A model generated the notes under the pieces. That model was not told the origin of the DNA, did no database searches, and worked only from the letters and a program-made list of their open reading frames with translations. From Anseranas semipalmata (lineage: Eukaryota; Chordata; Aves; Anseriformes; Anseranatidae), in assembly GCA_013399115.1 (NCBI GenBank), contig VXAA01001113.1, forward strand, positions 574,002-638,001: 64,000 nucleotides of DNA, given 5' to 3'. Positions 1-13,500 of this stretch are shown one piece after another (the stretch's first letter is position 1; every line of letters starts with the position of its first letter). A program made the position numbers and the translations under genes.

Positions 1-439
1 TAAAAGACATGCCGTGCATGAGAGCTCTGTGCTGAAAGATGCTGGCGGATGAAAAAAGAGGAAGGTTCAGTGACCATAAACCCAAAGTCCATGTTTCCTG
101 ATATAACTCAAAGCAGAGAAATTCTTCATTATAACCCTCCCCTCCCCATCTGCCCTCAATGCCTTAAGCCAATTTTTTCATCCAGAGGCACTTTTAGAGT
201 CTATTTGCTCTCCCTTCTCCTTGGGAGTTTATTTCCATCGTTTTCTTCTCGAGCACATTCATTCACGGTTTCCCATTCTCCGATGGTGAAAATTAAGCAC
301 AGCTCTGGCAGAGTTAACAGAGCGGCACCAATTTGCACCAGCGAACCATTTGGCTTTGCTGAGTTAAAAACAAAGACGAGCTTGTCAGCTTTCCAGCCCA
401 TCTCCCCGGCACTACAGGATTGTTCTCCATAATGCATTT

Positions 440-580
440 GCTAGTACTTTCCCCAGTTTAATTTTAAATGGCTTGAGCCCATTTCCTTTGAGAGATTTCC
501 CAGCCGAGTAGTAGAGCTCACCATTATGAAATTTCTTCTAATGTCATTTCGTTACAATTTTTCTTTTCTTTTTTTCCTTT
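440..580 (-). repeat. possible ancient CR1/L3-like remnant
   Basis: The stretch reads like a heavily decayed antisense LINE 3' region: phrases such as gcttgagcccatttc, then accattatgaaatttcttc, then taatgtca, in the order seen in old amniote CR1 copies. A T-rich tract follows. This is recognised by resemblance only and is weak. Confidence 0.3.
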
Positions 581-917
581 CTCCGACTAGTTACACGCTC
601 ACACCTCTCATGCCTGCAGTCCTTCCCAGCCCCTCACAGCCACGGTTTCACCCGGCTCTCAGAGCTTAACTCTTCTGCTTTGCGAAGAGCCATCCTTCCC
701 TGGCAGGGCCCCGTCTGAATTGCCTTCCTCTGGTTTCATTACTGCAAGCCCCACCGACACGGTGCTTTGCAAGCCTTTTGAGCTGAGATTAGTGCCCAGC
801 TTAATAACTGCTCCGTCCTCTCGGAAAGCGTCGGGGTTTTGATCACTGGAAAATAAATATATCTCGCTGAAGCCAAACAGCACCTGGACAGGCCATGGGC
901 TCAGACTTCAGCAGAAT

Positions 918-1171
918 ATGGCATGGAGCTGTGTCAGGGGAGGGTCAGGCTGGGTGTTAGGAAAAGGTTCTTCACCGAGAGGGTGGTCGGGCACTGGAAC
1001 AGGCTCCCCAGGGATGTGGTCACAGCACCGAGCCCGACGGAATTCAAGGAGCATTTGGACAATGCTCTCGGACATAGGGTCTGATTTTGGGTGGTCCTGT
1101 GTGGGGCCAGGAGTTGGACTCGATGATCCTTGTGGGTCCCTTCCAACTCAGGAAATTCTATGATTCTATGA
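918..1171 (+). repeat. CR1 LINE 3' fragment
   Basis: About 254 bp of a 5'-truncated CR1 retrotransposon. It runs from the segment encoding the ORF2 C-terminus (ggttcttcaccgagagggtgg) to the diagnostic 3' end with repeated attctatg. It is closely similar to the last 250 bp of the larger copy ending at 33029, so the two belong to the same subfamily. It lies in the sense orientation of the host gene. Confidence 0.93.
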
Positions 1172-1431
1172 AAATAGTTAACCATGGGCTCAGAGCTCAT
1201 GCTTAAGAGCAGCCAGTTCCTGTGCAGTGCTTAAATTTGAAGCAAACACTTCAGCCCTGTGCTAGGTCAAAGCTTGAGGGGGAGGCTACCTCCTCCTGAT
1301 GTGTCTTGTCCTTTGCTGATCCCTGTGACCTTTCCTTCCAGAGCCTGGTTTGGAAGCAGCTCCCTCTGCCTGCCGCTCTCCTCTCTCCTCTCCCTCACCT
1401 CTCACGTGTCCTCCTTTCCTCCTCTCTCCAG

Positions 1432-1582
1432 GTGATATGCACGCTGGTGGCGGCTTTCTTGCACTTCTTCTTCCTCTCCTCTTTCTGCTGGGTGCTGACC
1501 GAGGCCTGGCAGTCCTACATGGCCGTGACGGGCCGGTTACGGAACCGCATCATCCGCAAGCGCTTCTTGTGTCTCGGATGGG
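1432..1582 (+). CDS. ADGRB1: ADGRB1 exon A: TM3 and intracellular loop 2
   Basis: The exon starts after a cctctctccag acceptor and ends before donor gtgagg, at phase 1 (the last G is split from GGG). It encodes [20 protein letters not shown], a hydrophobic helix, then [14 protein letters not shown] and the basic loop [15 protein letters not shown]. The Cys in VICTL is the conserved TM3 cysteine expected to pair with the ECL2 cysteine encoded by exon C. The sequence matches BAI-family TM3 almost exactly. Confidence 0.96.
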
Positions 1583-4500
1583 GTGAGGATCGTGGGTCTA
1601 CATAAAAGCTCCCCTGGGACACGGGAGAGGAAAAAAAAAAGCATTGTCCCATCCTGGGATGCAGAGCAGAGAGTGTCCAGGCCAGAAGAAGGACTGATGC
1701 TCTGCGGAAGGCTCGGCAGAAGGTGCTTGACACCTTTTGGGGTGTCAAGAAGGGCTGAGATGGTTAAAAATGAGCAAAGCCAGAAGTCCTACCTGCTGCC
1801 TGGTCTGCCCAAGGGTAACACGAAAGAGATGAGCTGGGAGGGGACTGTGTGTCCAAGGGGCGTGCTGGGGGGGATTTCTCCTGGCTTTGGGTCTCTTTTG
1901 CTTTCTCTTTTATTTCCCTCTCTCTGTCTCCTTCCATGTGCGACCTGGGGAGAAGCAAGCTCCGAAATCCTGTCTCCATGGCAGCAGGGCCTTTCGGAGA
2001 CAAATAAACAGTGAGACCGGTGCAGATGCTTGTAACTAATTTTCCTCCCTCTGCCTCTTCCGTATGTTTAATTTATTAGCCTTAAATGATGCATTCTGTA
2101 GTAGAAAACAAACGCAAACCCATAACCTGGGCTTTCAAAGCAACAACAAGCTTGTGTTTGAAAGCAGTGACTGAACAAAAAGTTGCTCAAAAGCAAGCAG
2201 GGGAAAAAAGAGAAAGAGAGAGAGAAAGCGCTGTGCTTCGGAGCTGTGTGAGTGGCTCGTTTTACTACTGATGTCGAGCATTTCACCCCAGGCAGGATAT
2301 TACTGACGCTTACAAAGGGCCCTGATGTGATTTATTCTGGCACATCAGGAGCCATCCTCCTTGCAGCACCTGCATCCCTTTAAGTTCTCACTTCTGGCTT
2401 TTGCTTAGGATGCAAAATAAATTGTGGGATTGAAATACAGGGCTTGTGTGCAGCAAGCCCGTAACCACACACACGAAAAGCACAGGCTGCATGTGCTTTT
2501 TTGTGTTGGTGCATATGTTCAAGCACAAACACTGTGTGACTCGAGGAACATCAGAGGTATTGGATGCAAAAGGCTAATAGCTTTTTTAGGTAATAAGAGG
2601 GATTTTTTCATTCTGATTTGTAAATGCTGGGACAGATGGGAGTGTTAGTCAAGGGAATTTTGGACGAGCAACATTCACAATTGTAATCTGTACAGATTTA
2701 AAAAAAAAAAAAAAAGCCTACATGTATAGAAACATAATTTGCACTGTTAGTAAAATGTAGTTATTCCTGGGCTAGGAAGCACTGGCTGATAAATGATGCA
2801 TAATAACCATTTGGAATAGGTTAGGACATGAAGTGAAGAACACTCTCGCCTATTGAGGCAGCAAGGGAATTCCTGATATTTAGCATCCTGCAAGACTTCA
2901 GCTGTAGAGCTGGGATTAATGCCACCTCTAAGAGGGAAGAGGCTGAAAATATGTTTTAAAGAGCATAATCTGAAATAATTAGCACAAATCACTTTGTCAT
3001 GGGCTGATTCTCCCCCTTTTCCCCCTTTGCTTATTAACATTTTTCTAAGCCCTTGTTCTAGATCTTTGCCAAGTTCTCAGTTGCTGTCAGCTGTAGCTCA
3101 TTGAAGCTGCTGTGGTTTTCATCAGCAGGGAGGTTTATTCCCAGTTTTTCTGTTCTTCTCTTGGGTATGCAACTTTGCCTTTCCAGAAAAGAGTTTTTAG
3201 CAATTAGGAAAAAAATTAAGTTATTTAGACAGGCAAACTGTTCCCTCGAAACAATTCAATCGGCACATTTAGTCCCAGTAAAGAAGAAATAATTGGGTTA
3301 GTCTTCTTATGATCATGTCGTGGTTTCAAATGGATTTTTAATGCTTCCCTGGCTGAGGCTCTGAGTAGGTCTTCTGTTGTTCGTAACAGTTATGGCTCTT
3401 GGTAGTCATTATTATCAAATGACCTATTTTAATGGGACGTGGTGATCGCATGACACAATTCTCCTGCTGGCCTGGCAGAACAAAACTCTTCACATCAGGT
3501 TTCTCTTGGAGTTATGACTGTAACACTCACGTTCTGCCAGTGACTGTGTAACATGAGTGACTGCCTAGAAGGCTGGCACAGAGCACACAGTGTATGGAAC
3601 AGGCCAGTTAGAAATAGCTTTCTTTCAAATAGCCAAGAATAGATTAAAAGTTTTCTTTTGAAAATGTTTGGATTTATTTCTTTTTAATCTAATCACGTCT
3701 GACTGTGATTAGACACTCACTTTACCGCTCCCCAAGGCAGAGCAGTGCAGCACCCCTCACTGCTGCGCTCGGTGGCTTAGCTACCTTGGCGTAGCCACCT
3801 CCTCCGGTAAGTGCAGCTTGTACAGCTCCGTTTTCAGCACAAGCTGGGGCTCCTTCCTACCCGGGCTCCGCATGAGCCAGTCCCTGGAAGCTGATGAGTT
3901 CACAGCCTCAGTGTGCATTTCTGCATAATTATCACGTCTAAGAGAAGCACTTTGCGAAGAACAAGTTGCTATTTTTGGCAGTCTCAGCCAACTTTCCTCT
4001 TTCACGGGGCCTCTTGCATCATGCTCTCCTCTTAAAAAGCCCCTTCCCTTGTGCCTTCTTGGTGTGCTTGCCATGGGATGCCACGCTGATGGCATTGTAC
4101 TGACTGCCATGCAGGTGATATGCCCAAGATGCCCAGTCTCTATTCAGATGAGGTGTGAAAGAAGCTCAGAGAGAGGGGCAATAGTTGATTAAGAAGAAAA
4201 AAAAAAAAAAGAGAGACATCTCTTAAACCCCCTACCCACTGGCTGTGGACTGCTCAAACATGAGCTGTGCTTGGGAATCTCATATGGGAAGAGAAACACT
4301 TCTCTTTCTGGTAACTCTCAAATGCTTTATATTCCAGCCAGCTTGGCCATATACCACCCAGCTGGCTGCTGACCCTGACAGTTAATCAACCTTGTCATGA
4401 TCGGTATTGCCGAGTGACCACCCTGCCAGCAGGGTTACTGTTTGGATGCTGTGTCTGGACACCCCTCCAAACTACAGCGTCTTCTGCAGCTGCCTGCCAT

Positions 4501-7500
4501 GACCTCTAGAGCACACGAATTAGGGTCTTGTCAAGAAGCGCTAATCGTAGCTGGCTACTGATCCTGCTAATTCCTAATGGGATTTGCCCATCTTTAGCAT
4601 TGAGACAGCTTAATGCATCGTGTCACGAGGAGAAGGGCTATAAAAAGCCACATAGAGCCCTCCGTAGCTGAGGAACCAGATGTTACCAGCCAATATCCAG
4701 GCATTTTATAGGGAAAGGAAAGAGCTGGGCTGGTGATAGTGAACCAGAAAAGTACCCAGTCTCCTCTGTAGATCCTTGAGCAGTTTATCAGGCAGAAATA
4801 GGAAGGATCAGAAGGCTATTAGCAGGATAGAGCATCTTTTGCTAGTTCAAATATGTCTGGGCATTTAAAAACCCAACCATTTCAGAACTTTTAATGAAAT
4901 TTCTCTGAATTTCAGGCCAGCATTTCACAATAACCATCAGGTTTTCTTTATACTCCTCCCTCACCCTCATTTTGTTGGAGATTCTAGCATTAAGATCTAG
5001 GACATAGCTTTACCCCCTTACGCACCTGAAATGACACCCCATGCTGACACAGTTAGCTCCTGTCACCCTGAAGATGAATTGTGCTTTGTGCCTCCCAGCC
5101 ATGGGCGACCACTCCTATCCTTTGTAACACATAACGAAGTGCACCCTCTCGAGGCTGGCTGGTTTCTCTTAGTTTATTCCCCTTTTGGATGCAAAAGGAG
5201 AGCAGGTCTCAGGCAAGAAAGTAAGTACCCTGGTTTGCAGAAAGACCTGATATTCTGATGCTCTTTTCCATTGTGCTTCAGAGGGACCTGCTCCATTATG
5301 GATCGTGACCACACAAGCACATAGGGGACCCATCTGGGATAGGAGGAACGCAGTTTCTGTTTCCTGCTCTGTCTCATTTGGAGTGAGATTTGAACCTGGG
5401 TTGTTAATATATATTACGTTGAGAGCAAACATAGCTCTTAATCTCTGCCTTGCTAGCTCTTTTGTGTTGGGTGGTGCCTGAATATCCCACCTCCAGGAAA
5501 CACCCTGCTATATTCCTGGCCAGCCTGTGTCCCTAAGAATAAAATAAATTAATTTTGTGCATCCGCAAGTGCTATCATTTCCTACACAACTGCTGAGACC
5601 ACAGCAGGATATGAGCTGATTACAGCTGATGGCATTCACTTCATTAGCAGAGGTAACAAGGGTTCGTGCTTTTGGCTCTGAAGGTCCTGAATTCAGCCTC
5701 TGCCAAAGGCCTGGGCTGGGACAGATGGTGCTGGAATAACACTGGGAGGAATGGGGTATATTATATGGTTGAGTTGGAGCAGACCTGCACATATGCTGAA
5801 TTGACCAATTTTCTCGTGTTTCGTTTTCCTTAGGGCTCCCCGCCTTGGTTGTTGCCATTTCCGTGGGATTTACCAAAGCCAAGGGGTACGGCACCGTGAA
5901 CTAGTGAGTAGTGGGGCTTTTCTTCCTTTTTTCTTCCTTTGTAACCTTCCATCCTTTTGTCAAAATCCAGTCACTGACCTGCAGGAGGAAGGTAGGAGCT
6001 AAATTTCTGTGTGCTGCCCATGGCAGAGGGAAGCAGGGATGATGAGAGGGGAAGGAGCCTGTCTGCGTCCTCAAGCCATCGGCTTGTCTGGATGCTGTGC
6101 GCTTTGCTCCTTCCTATCCAGATGCCCAGGGGAAACCTTAGGAGAGCGAAGTCCCCAGAGGGAGGACTTGTTATGTGAATAGGAGCAGCCCTCTTAGTTC
6201 ACTTTGTCTGAGCGAGAGGGACATTTTCACCATGGGAATAAGAGTGCAACAGTCAGGAACATGGTTTGGGTTTTGTCTGCATTTGCTTCTGAAGCATCTC
6301 TGCTGGAATACCAACAGGGGCTGGGTACTGACTGAGGATTGTGTGTTCCTTAAAAAACAAATTCATAGGGACTGTTAGATTTATTCTTGGATATATTACA
6401 TCATTTTGATCTAAGTACCTGCCACGTAAAGACAGTATTTTTTTTAGAGCAAAATGTGGAACATTTAAAGTTTGGGATGTTTAAAAATGAAATAATAGCT
6501 TTTGTGTTTATCTGTTTAATGGACTGCTTGATTGGACTCAGGTTTTCAAAACATCTCAGCTCAGTTTTAGATATCAAAACGAGGGTGAGTTTTTCAAACC
6601 AAGTTTTTGAAAGCAATCTGAATTTGTCTGTTTGCTGAACCCCACACTGGAAGCAGCTCAGTATTTACCTTTATGAAACTTTTTTTTTTTTTTTTTAATG
6701 TAGTGGGGGAAGGAAGGCGGGGTAGAAATAACAGAATAAGGCTGTGGAGATGGAAAAAAAAATCATTAAGGCAAGGCTGGAATCACTCAGAGCTGAGCAT
6801 TAATGCAAGCTTTATAAAAAGTGATTTTTTTTTTCACTGTGTTGTGAAAAAAATAGCTTAGAAATTTTATGCATGGTGGCAGCTGAAGGATGTTTTACCT
6901 AGCAATAAATCAGGCCCTTCCCTACCCCAGCCCATCATTGTCCAGAGCCTCGCTGGCCAGATGTTTGCATCCTGCATAAACAACCTTTGAGAAGTGCTGG
7001 AGATGTGGCCAGTGACAGATGAGAGTTTGATAAGCTCCCTGAGAAAATGTCATGTGGAATCCCTGCTCTTTCTGAATCTCCACTGTGTTCTGCACAGCCA
7101 CCAGCGAATGGCCCGGGGTTTGCGTTTTGAGTGGATGAGAATACAGGCTGTACCTGTCCCGACTCACCTGCCCCAGCTCAGGGGACTTAGCTTCAGGGTC
7201 CTGTTAAATAGGGCTCCAGTGCTGGTTGAGTGACTCAGAAGAGGAGCCATACCCTGGCTTTCCAAACTATCACAGATCCCAAATGCCCTTTAGCTTTTCT
7301 GTGGATCTGCTGCTTCTGGGACTTTCCTCCATCCAAGCCCACGAGACCAGCTCATACTGAGGAGGCACAGGGGTAATGGATGGAAGCTCTCAATACTTCT
7401 GCTTCCTTTCCTCTTTATAGACTGGTGTGAATTGGTGCCAAAAGCTTGGTAGATCCTTCCCTGTGAGCGCTTAATAGCCACCACAGAGTTCTGTGGTCGA

Positions 7501-10500
7501 CACTGACCACACAAAAGAGCCTTGGGAGGAAGGAGGGAACGTGCAGATGAGCATTCCCTGCCTCACTGCCCTGGACCACGTGTGCCAGCATCTCCCTGCC
7601 CCAGAGCAAAGCCTCCCAGCCTGCAGCAAAAAGGGCATCGAGGCGTAACAAAACCTGCCGGACTCCCTATTTGCTCTCAGATTGGCACACCGGCGAGGTG
7701 GCCAACAGGCAGCGCGCTGACTTTCCATCCTTCCCAGGGTGCGCTTAACCAGGGCAGCTCTCCTCCTTTTGCTGTTAATCCCCTGACTCCTTTCAGCCCT
7801 TAAATCGCTGTGGCTCCTTGCATCCAGGGGCCGGATGCTGCCCGCCTTGCTGCCCGGCTGGTTGGCCGGCTGCCCGGGGGATGGCAGGGGATCCTGTGCT
7901 CCCAGCAGGAGCCACAGCCCAAGCGACACCGTTTCTTAGCTCTGCTGTCAGGGTGCTTGTCACCGAAATAGCAGGGGGTCTTTGCACCCTGGCAGGTCCA
8001 CTCCACTCCTCCTTTCATTCCCTTCCATGCTGTAGCCCAGTGTGTGGTAAAGCTGGTGAGTCCCAGCAAAGACATCGGAGCAACAGTACATGTCAAGCAT
8101 GGAGAGCACATCTTGGTGCCGGTGCTGTTAATTAGGCAGTGCTGCTTGTGGCTGTTTTTTTTTTTTTTTTTTTTCTGGCTTGGAAATATCATGTTCAGAT
8201 TCAAAATCAGCAGAGGGCTGAAAGCTGAGCTCTTCCACGGCCCAATATTGGTGGTGCACGTGCACTCACACATGCTTTTTCCCTGCAAGCACCTGCTCAT
8301 CGCGTGCACACCCTCTGCAAACCAATCTATGGAGGCACTTTCCATGCTCACCCGAGTGCTCAGGCGTCACATCGTGCTCCCATGTTGCCTGTCCCCTTCC
8401 CCAGCCAGCCTGTCCATCCCTCTCCTCTGCAAACCCCTGTGATTCATCGGACGTGTCTGCAGCAGGGGTCTGTTGGCTTCGTGAGATGCTCAGTGCTTTC
8501 ACACACGCGCTCTCAGCTCTAACCCACTGGAAAAATCTTCCTGGGACGTGCTGTGTCACTAACGCCACGGTTTGCAGAACACAAGCAGGGGAAATAGCCT
8601 CCAGTCAGACGTTTGTAGCACTGCCACCTTCTTGCGATTCCTGCTGCTGGCTTTACCGAGAGCCAAAGCTAAATAGAGCAACCTTAGTCATGCGCTCGAG
8701 CCCAGCACTGCCCCAAGCAGCACACGTGTCCCTGCAGGCTCCGGTGAAGCTGTCCCTGCTCTGACTCCGTGCTCCAAGGGACACGCAGGCACGCGCTGCT
8801 GCTCTAGGCTGGTTCGTGAGCAGACCTGCACTCGAGCATCACTGTAAAGAGAGTTACAGATCAGTGCATTGGAAAACATGAAGCAAAGATCAAGGTGGAC
8901 CAAGACAGACAGGGTGCCCCTACTCTGCAGCGCATTCACACTTGTCCCCGTTTTCCTGTTCAAGAGACATAAAAGCTCTCATATACCGATGTGTGGGGAG
9001 GCCCTTGGTTTTGCCTCTCCTCTAGAAAAAAGTCAGTACTACACAGCAGCAATTTCAGAGCTGAACTCCAGAACTTGAGATTGTTCAGACAGAGGAACTA
9101 GATATAACACCATTTAATGCTAAAAGGAAATAAACAGAATATAGATTTGGATCTAAGCTTGTCCCAGGGTTATATTGGTTCTGACCATTGCAGAAGTGTG
9201 TGTGGTAGTTGCAAAGCTTGGAGCTGGAGCTCAGAGGCACTTTTAGCTTTGTCTGTAGTTAGTACAGGGCATGCACAGGGCATTTCAAATGGGCAGTGGC
9301 AGACTTTCAAGGCATGAAGTTTCCATCTTACAGAAGGAAACAGAAGACATTAGCCACAACATGTCTCTCCCTGTTGGTGCAGGGGACAAGAGATGACATG
9401 GTAGACCACAGGGGACTTTACGGTGTCTTTCAAAACTTCTTCCAACCCTGCAGTTTCTGGATCCTAACAGTAGTGCATTAGCACCCATTGGTTTTCTCAT
9501 GGAGATGGGCATTAAGACGAAGCAAGGCTCTGATGTTTAGCTGAGAGTGGGATTTAGCACTCAGCATCAGCTTTTTTTCTCACCCCACTAACAGTCATTA
9601 AAAAAAAAAAAAGTGACATCCATCTATGGGCCTTAGCAACGCAAACTTTTGAGGGACGGCTGCAACTGTAGGAGACATTGCAGGCCTATTCTTTGTGTTA
9701 CAGACTCCTAAGGAAAAGCTAGTGAATGGGTAGTGTGTAAAATGCATAACTGGAACTGTTCATCTGCAGGGCAAGCCAAGGTGGTCAACTGCAGCGAAAC
9801 AAATTAAGGGAGGGACTTCCAACAGGGTGGTCTACCTGGGCCCTAAGCAAGACTTCACCCAGCTTTGTCCTGTTTGTTGTACATGGGACAAAGCTATTCT
9901 GTAACGATGACACACAGCTGAGCAGCAGTCTGGAGGCCTGTTCCATCAAGACATGGTGGCAGTCAAAGGGTTGGCCATGTCTCCAAGCTGTAACACAAAG
10001 AGGTCAGAGACTGCTTTGAGCATGGGAAGGTTGGAGGTAATGTCTACCCTTTAGCTGGCTGGACTGGGACACCAAGCTGTAAGAAGAGAAGGGAGATAGA
10101 GATTCAAATGAAAAATCAAATAGGTTCTGCAGGGTTTCGACTGTGTCCCTGTTGTTTTCTGAGTGGCAGTTCTCAAGCTTGCCTTCAGCCAGAAGCCTTT
10201 ATTGCTCAGGACACTTCGGGAGTGCTTTGAACTCTACCTCTACAGTAAGTGCAGGAGGACACGAGGAGATTTTTCTTTTTTCTCATCTGGGCATCACTTG
10301 AAAGGAGATTTTGCAGTAGTTTGGAGAGCAGCTAGGGGAAAGGTGTAGACTGTTCTTCCAGTTTCAAAGAAAGTCTCAAATCATTAGGCTGAATGTCTGA
10401 GTAGAATCATAGAATCATAGAGTGGTTTGGGTTGGAAGGGACCTTAAAGACCATCAAGTTCCAACAGGGCTCACAAAAAGAGTTGTCTGAGAGCAGTGCC

Positions 10501-13500
10501 AGGAAACAGTGAATGTCAGGGGTCTTTATGTGTCATTACATCAGGGCTTCGGTCACCCACAGGTTTCTAAGTAGCTTTTATATGGATCTCTAAATACTGG
10601 TGGGGCAGCCCTGAATCCCAGCTGTAGTCTTAGTTATATGACTATGTTGGCTGTTGCACTGTGGGTGCTTAATATTGTGCATGATCAAGGTGAGACCTGT
10701 TGCCAGCAGAGCTATAGGGTGTAGTCAAGAAGGTCTTGTTGGAAGGCAGCTGTTTGCAGGACCAAGACAAAAACCCTCAATCTCACGTCTTTGCCATAGC
10801 AGATTCACAAAAGGATGAGGTGTGTGATGAAGAGGTCTTTGGCGTTGGACGCAAGAGCTCCTGTCAATCTGGGAAATACTGCTTGGAAATGGTAGCTGTG
10901 CATTGTTAAACCACTCACTCACTCTCTTCCAGTGGTAAATTTATTTAAAAGATCTCTGAAGAGATCCCTTGGCAAGTACTGGGAAATCTATTAATGAAAT
11001 GCAAATATTTCTGTGCCTTGTAGGGACAAGGCTAAAAGCGTCTCCACTAGACTAGTACGTTGCTGGAATTTGCTGTCGGTTCTCCTTCTCGAATATCACT
11101 TCTCCCTTTCCCTGCTGTCAGCCACCACCTCTGATGGCTTTGGAAGGGAACACTTTGATTATGTGCTGTGACAGGGAGGTCAGGCAGTCGGAAGGGATGA
11201 GGGCCAGTGCTTGGCGATGTGTGAACTTGCCTTCAGAAAGCCCAAGGAGGGGGGAGAGGGGCTGCTGGGGACCTGAGCTCACTGCACCACGTCCTCGTTG
11301 CTAACCGGAGTGTAGGACTGACCGGTCAGCTCCCTTCTTTGGGTGAGCTGCCTCTTCCCTTCATGCTTGGAAGAGACCCTGGGAAAACACAGTCTTAAGG
11401 CTAGGACTGAGCATTGGAGCAGAAGGTCTGGGCAAGGACAGGAGTTTGGGAGGCCCCTTGGTTCTCCCTGTACCCGCTCCTTGCATTCATGAAGACTTCC
11501 AGTTATTGCAGCCCTCCAAAGCTTCATTCCTATTCTCTCCCTCCCCGCCTGATTATTTGTTTTATTATTACAGCTGCTCAGACAGTTTCTGACAGAGCAA
11601 CTTGCTATCAGGAAGAAATCAGAATTGATTAAATTAACATGTTACAGATTTAATTTGGAAATAAACAAGATTCAGGCCTTGGAGAAAAACAGAATGTCCT
11701 GCTTTCAATTTTCAGTTTGAAATGATTTTTTTTTCCCAAGTGTTCTGTGTTTTAGGGTGAAAAATAACATTTTTTTGCAAGTCAGAATTAATACAAAAAC
11801 ATTTGAGGCTGATCAACAAAACTGAAATGTTTCCAGGAAGGCTTTGTTTCCTGGGAGAGTCTGAAAGGCAGTGTTTCTTCTGATGCAGAATGAAACGATA
11901 TTGCTGAGAGTACAGGCACGTAAATGTATTACTGCAGGGTTAGCTGGGTTAAGAGCTCTGAGAAAGTCCTTGCTCCATTGTGGTTGCCTGCTCTTATCCA
12001 TTGGTAAACGCATGGTAGTTTACTGTTGAAACAGGATTACTTCATTGCACATTTTCTCCAGGCTACTGCGATGTCGAAGCTTGCAAACTTTCCATGGGGA
12101 TGCTGACACAGTGTAAATTCGCATCCTCTCTTGCCCTGAAGTACCTAGTTTGTGTCCGTGCTCTGAATTGCTGGATTCCCCATGAAATGGAAATTTCAGC
12201 TCCAGTGCTGATGTAACTGTTCATGCCTGTCACAGACTGGTTGAGGTTGGAAGGGACCTCTGGGTCCATCTGGTCCAACCCCTGCTCAAACAGGGCCACA
12301 TACAGCAGGTTACTCAGGTCCATGTCCAGGTGGATTTTGAAGATCTCCAAGGAGCGAGACTCCGCAACCTCTCTGGGCAACCTGCTTGGTCACCCTCACA
12401 GTGAAAAAGTGTTTCATTCTATTTCATTCTATCACTCTATGTTTCCTTAAAAAAAAAAGTTTTCCTTTTCCTTCCCGTCTTTATGTTCAAACCCAGAAAT
12501 CCCCATTGACTGTTCAGACACCACATCATGCTCAGCTCTGAGGATAGGATCAGGGGGATTTCCTCTATCTCTCTGCTTGTTTTTTTACACCAGGTTTGTC
12601 AGTATGGGTATGACAGTGTGCAGTGCTATCTATATGTGAATGTATGGTGCAGTAGGAGCTCTGTGGGGACAGCTGGAGCATATTCATGCTGTTTACCTGA
12701 GAGATGGGATTCATCTCCCCAGTGAGGTCTCCATCTGGGCTAAGTGCATTGATTACTCGGGTGGTGAAGATCTGGTCAAGGCAGTCAGTGGAGTTCAGGG
12801 TGTGATTCATCTGACTGAATGTAAATGCCTCATCTTAGACTCTGTTGGCTGGATCTCCACTGACTAGAAATGTCGTCATGGCCTACTGGCTCCATGATAG
12901 GCACTGACATGGTAGACACCAACACTCAGTCAGAAGATTCACCTTGGGGTGTGTAGGCACCAGTCAGTTTAGGAGCCTAAATTCCACCAAGGCCATTAGA
13001 GAAAGGAGAAGTCCTTCTCAGGTGAGGGAGAAGTAACAAGTTGGTTTCCCAGGGAGGCCCCACAATACCTCACATTCAGCTTATTCCTTAAGAGCATTCA
13101 CTTAAGCAGTGCTGTGAATTCCCACTTTTCTGCCGCATTGCAAAATTTCCCCATGGCAGCAAGCCCAAAGGGAGGATCCAGGAGCAGAAATGTACTGCAC
13201 TCCTGGACTCGAGCCCCCAGTGGGCATACTGGTTAGCAAATGAATGAGGGACAATTTCCACTGTTTCTGCTCTTTCGCCTAAGTGAGCCTGACAAGAGCA
13301 TCATCTTGCTCGCAAACTAATGCAGCTGCTTCCAGCAGGACCTGGCCTAAACAGAGCATCGCATGAATTTTACATGCATTCCTCTGTCAACAATCAAATA
13401 CGGCTTTGCAGACAGACCCCCGGGCAACCGGGCCTTTGTGCACGTCCAGGAGAAATGGAAAGCAAAACTTGCTTGCTGTAAAGTCTGAGGCTTTTTTACC

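Larger units (their letters stand above)
1..1431 (+). other. partial ADGRB1 intron (upstream of the TM3 exon)
   Basis: This is intronic sequence with no exon that I can support. It ends in a strong, long polypyrimidine tract (about 1376-1429) and an AG acceptor at 1430-1431. It contains a CR1 3' fragment (918-1171) and a possible very old CR1-like remnant around 440-580. The exon carrying TM2 is not in the window. Confidence 0.85.

Noticed and set aside
7471..8351. Overlapping minus-strand frames of 152 and 183 codons
   Set aside because: Chance frames in a GC-richer intron; one runs through a poly-A stretch (Lys run), and neither has a domain or splice context.
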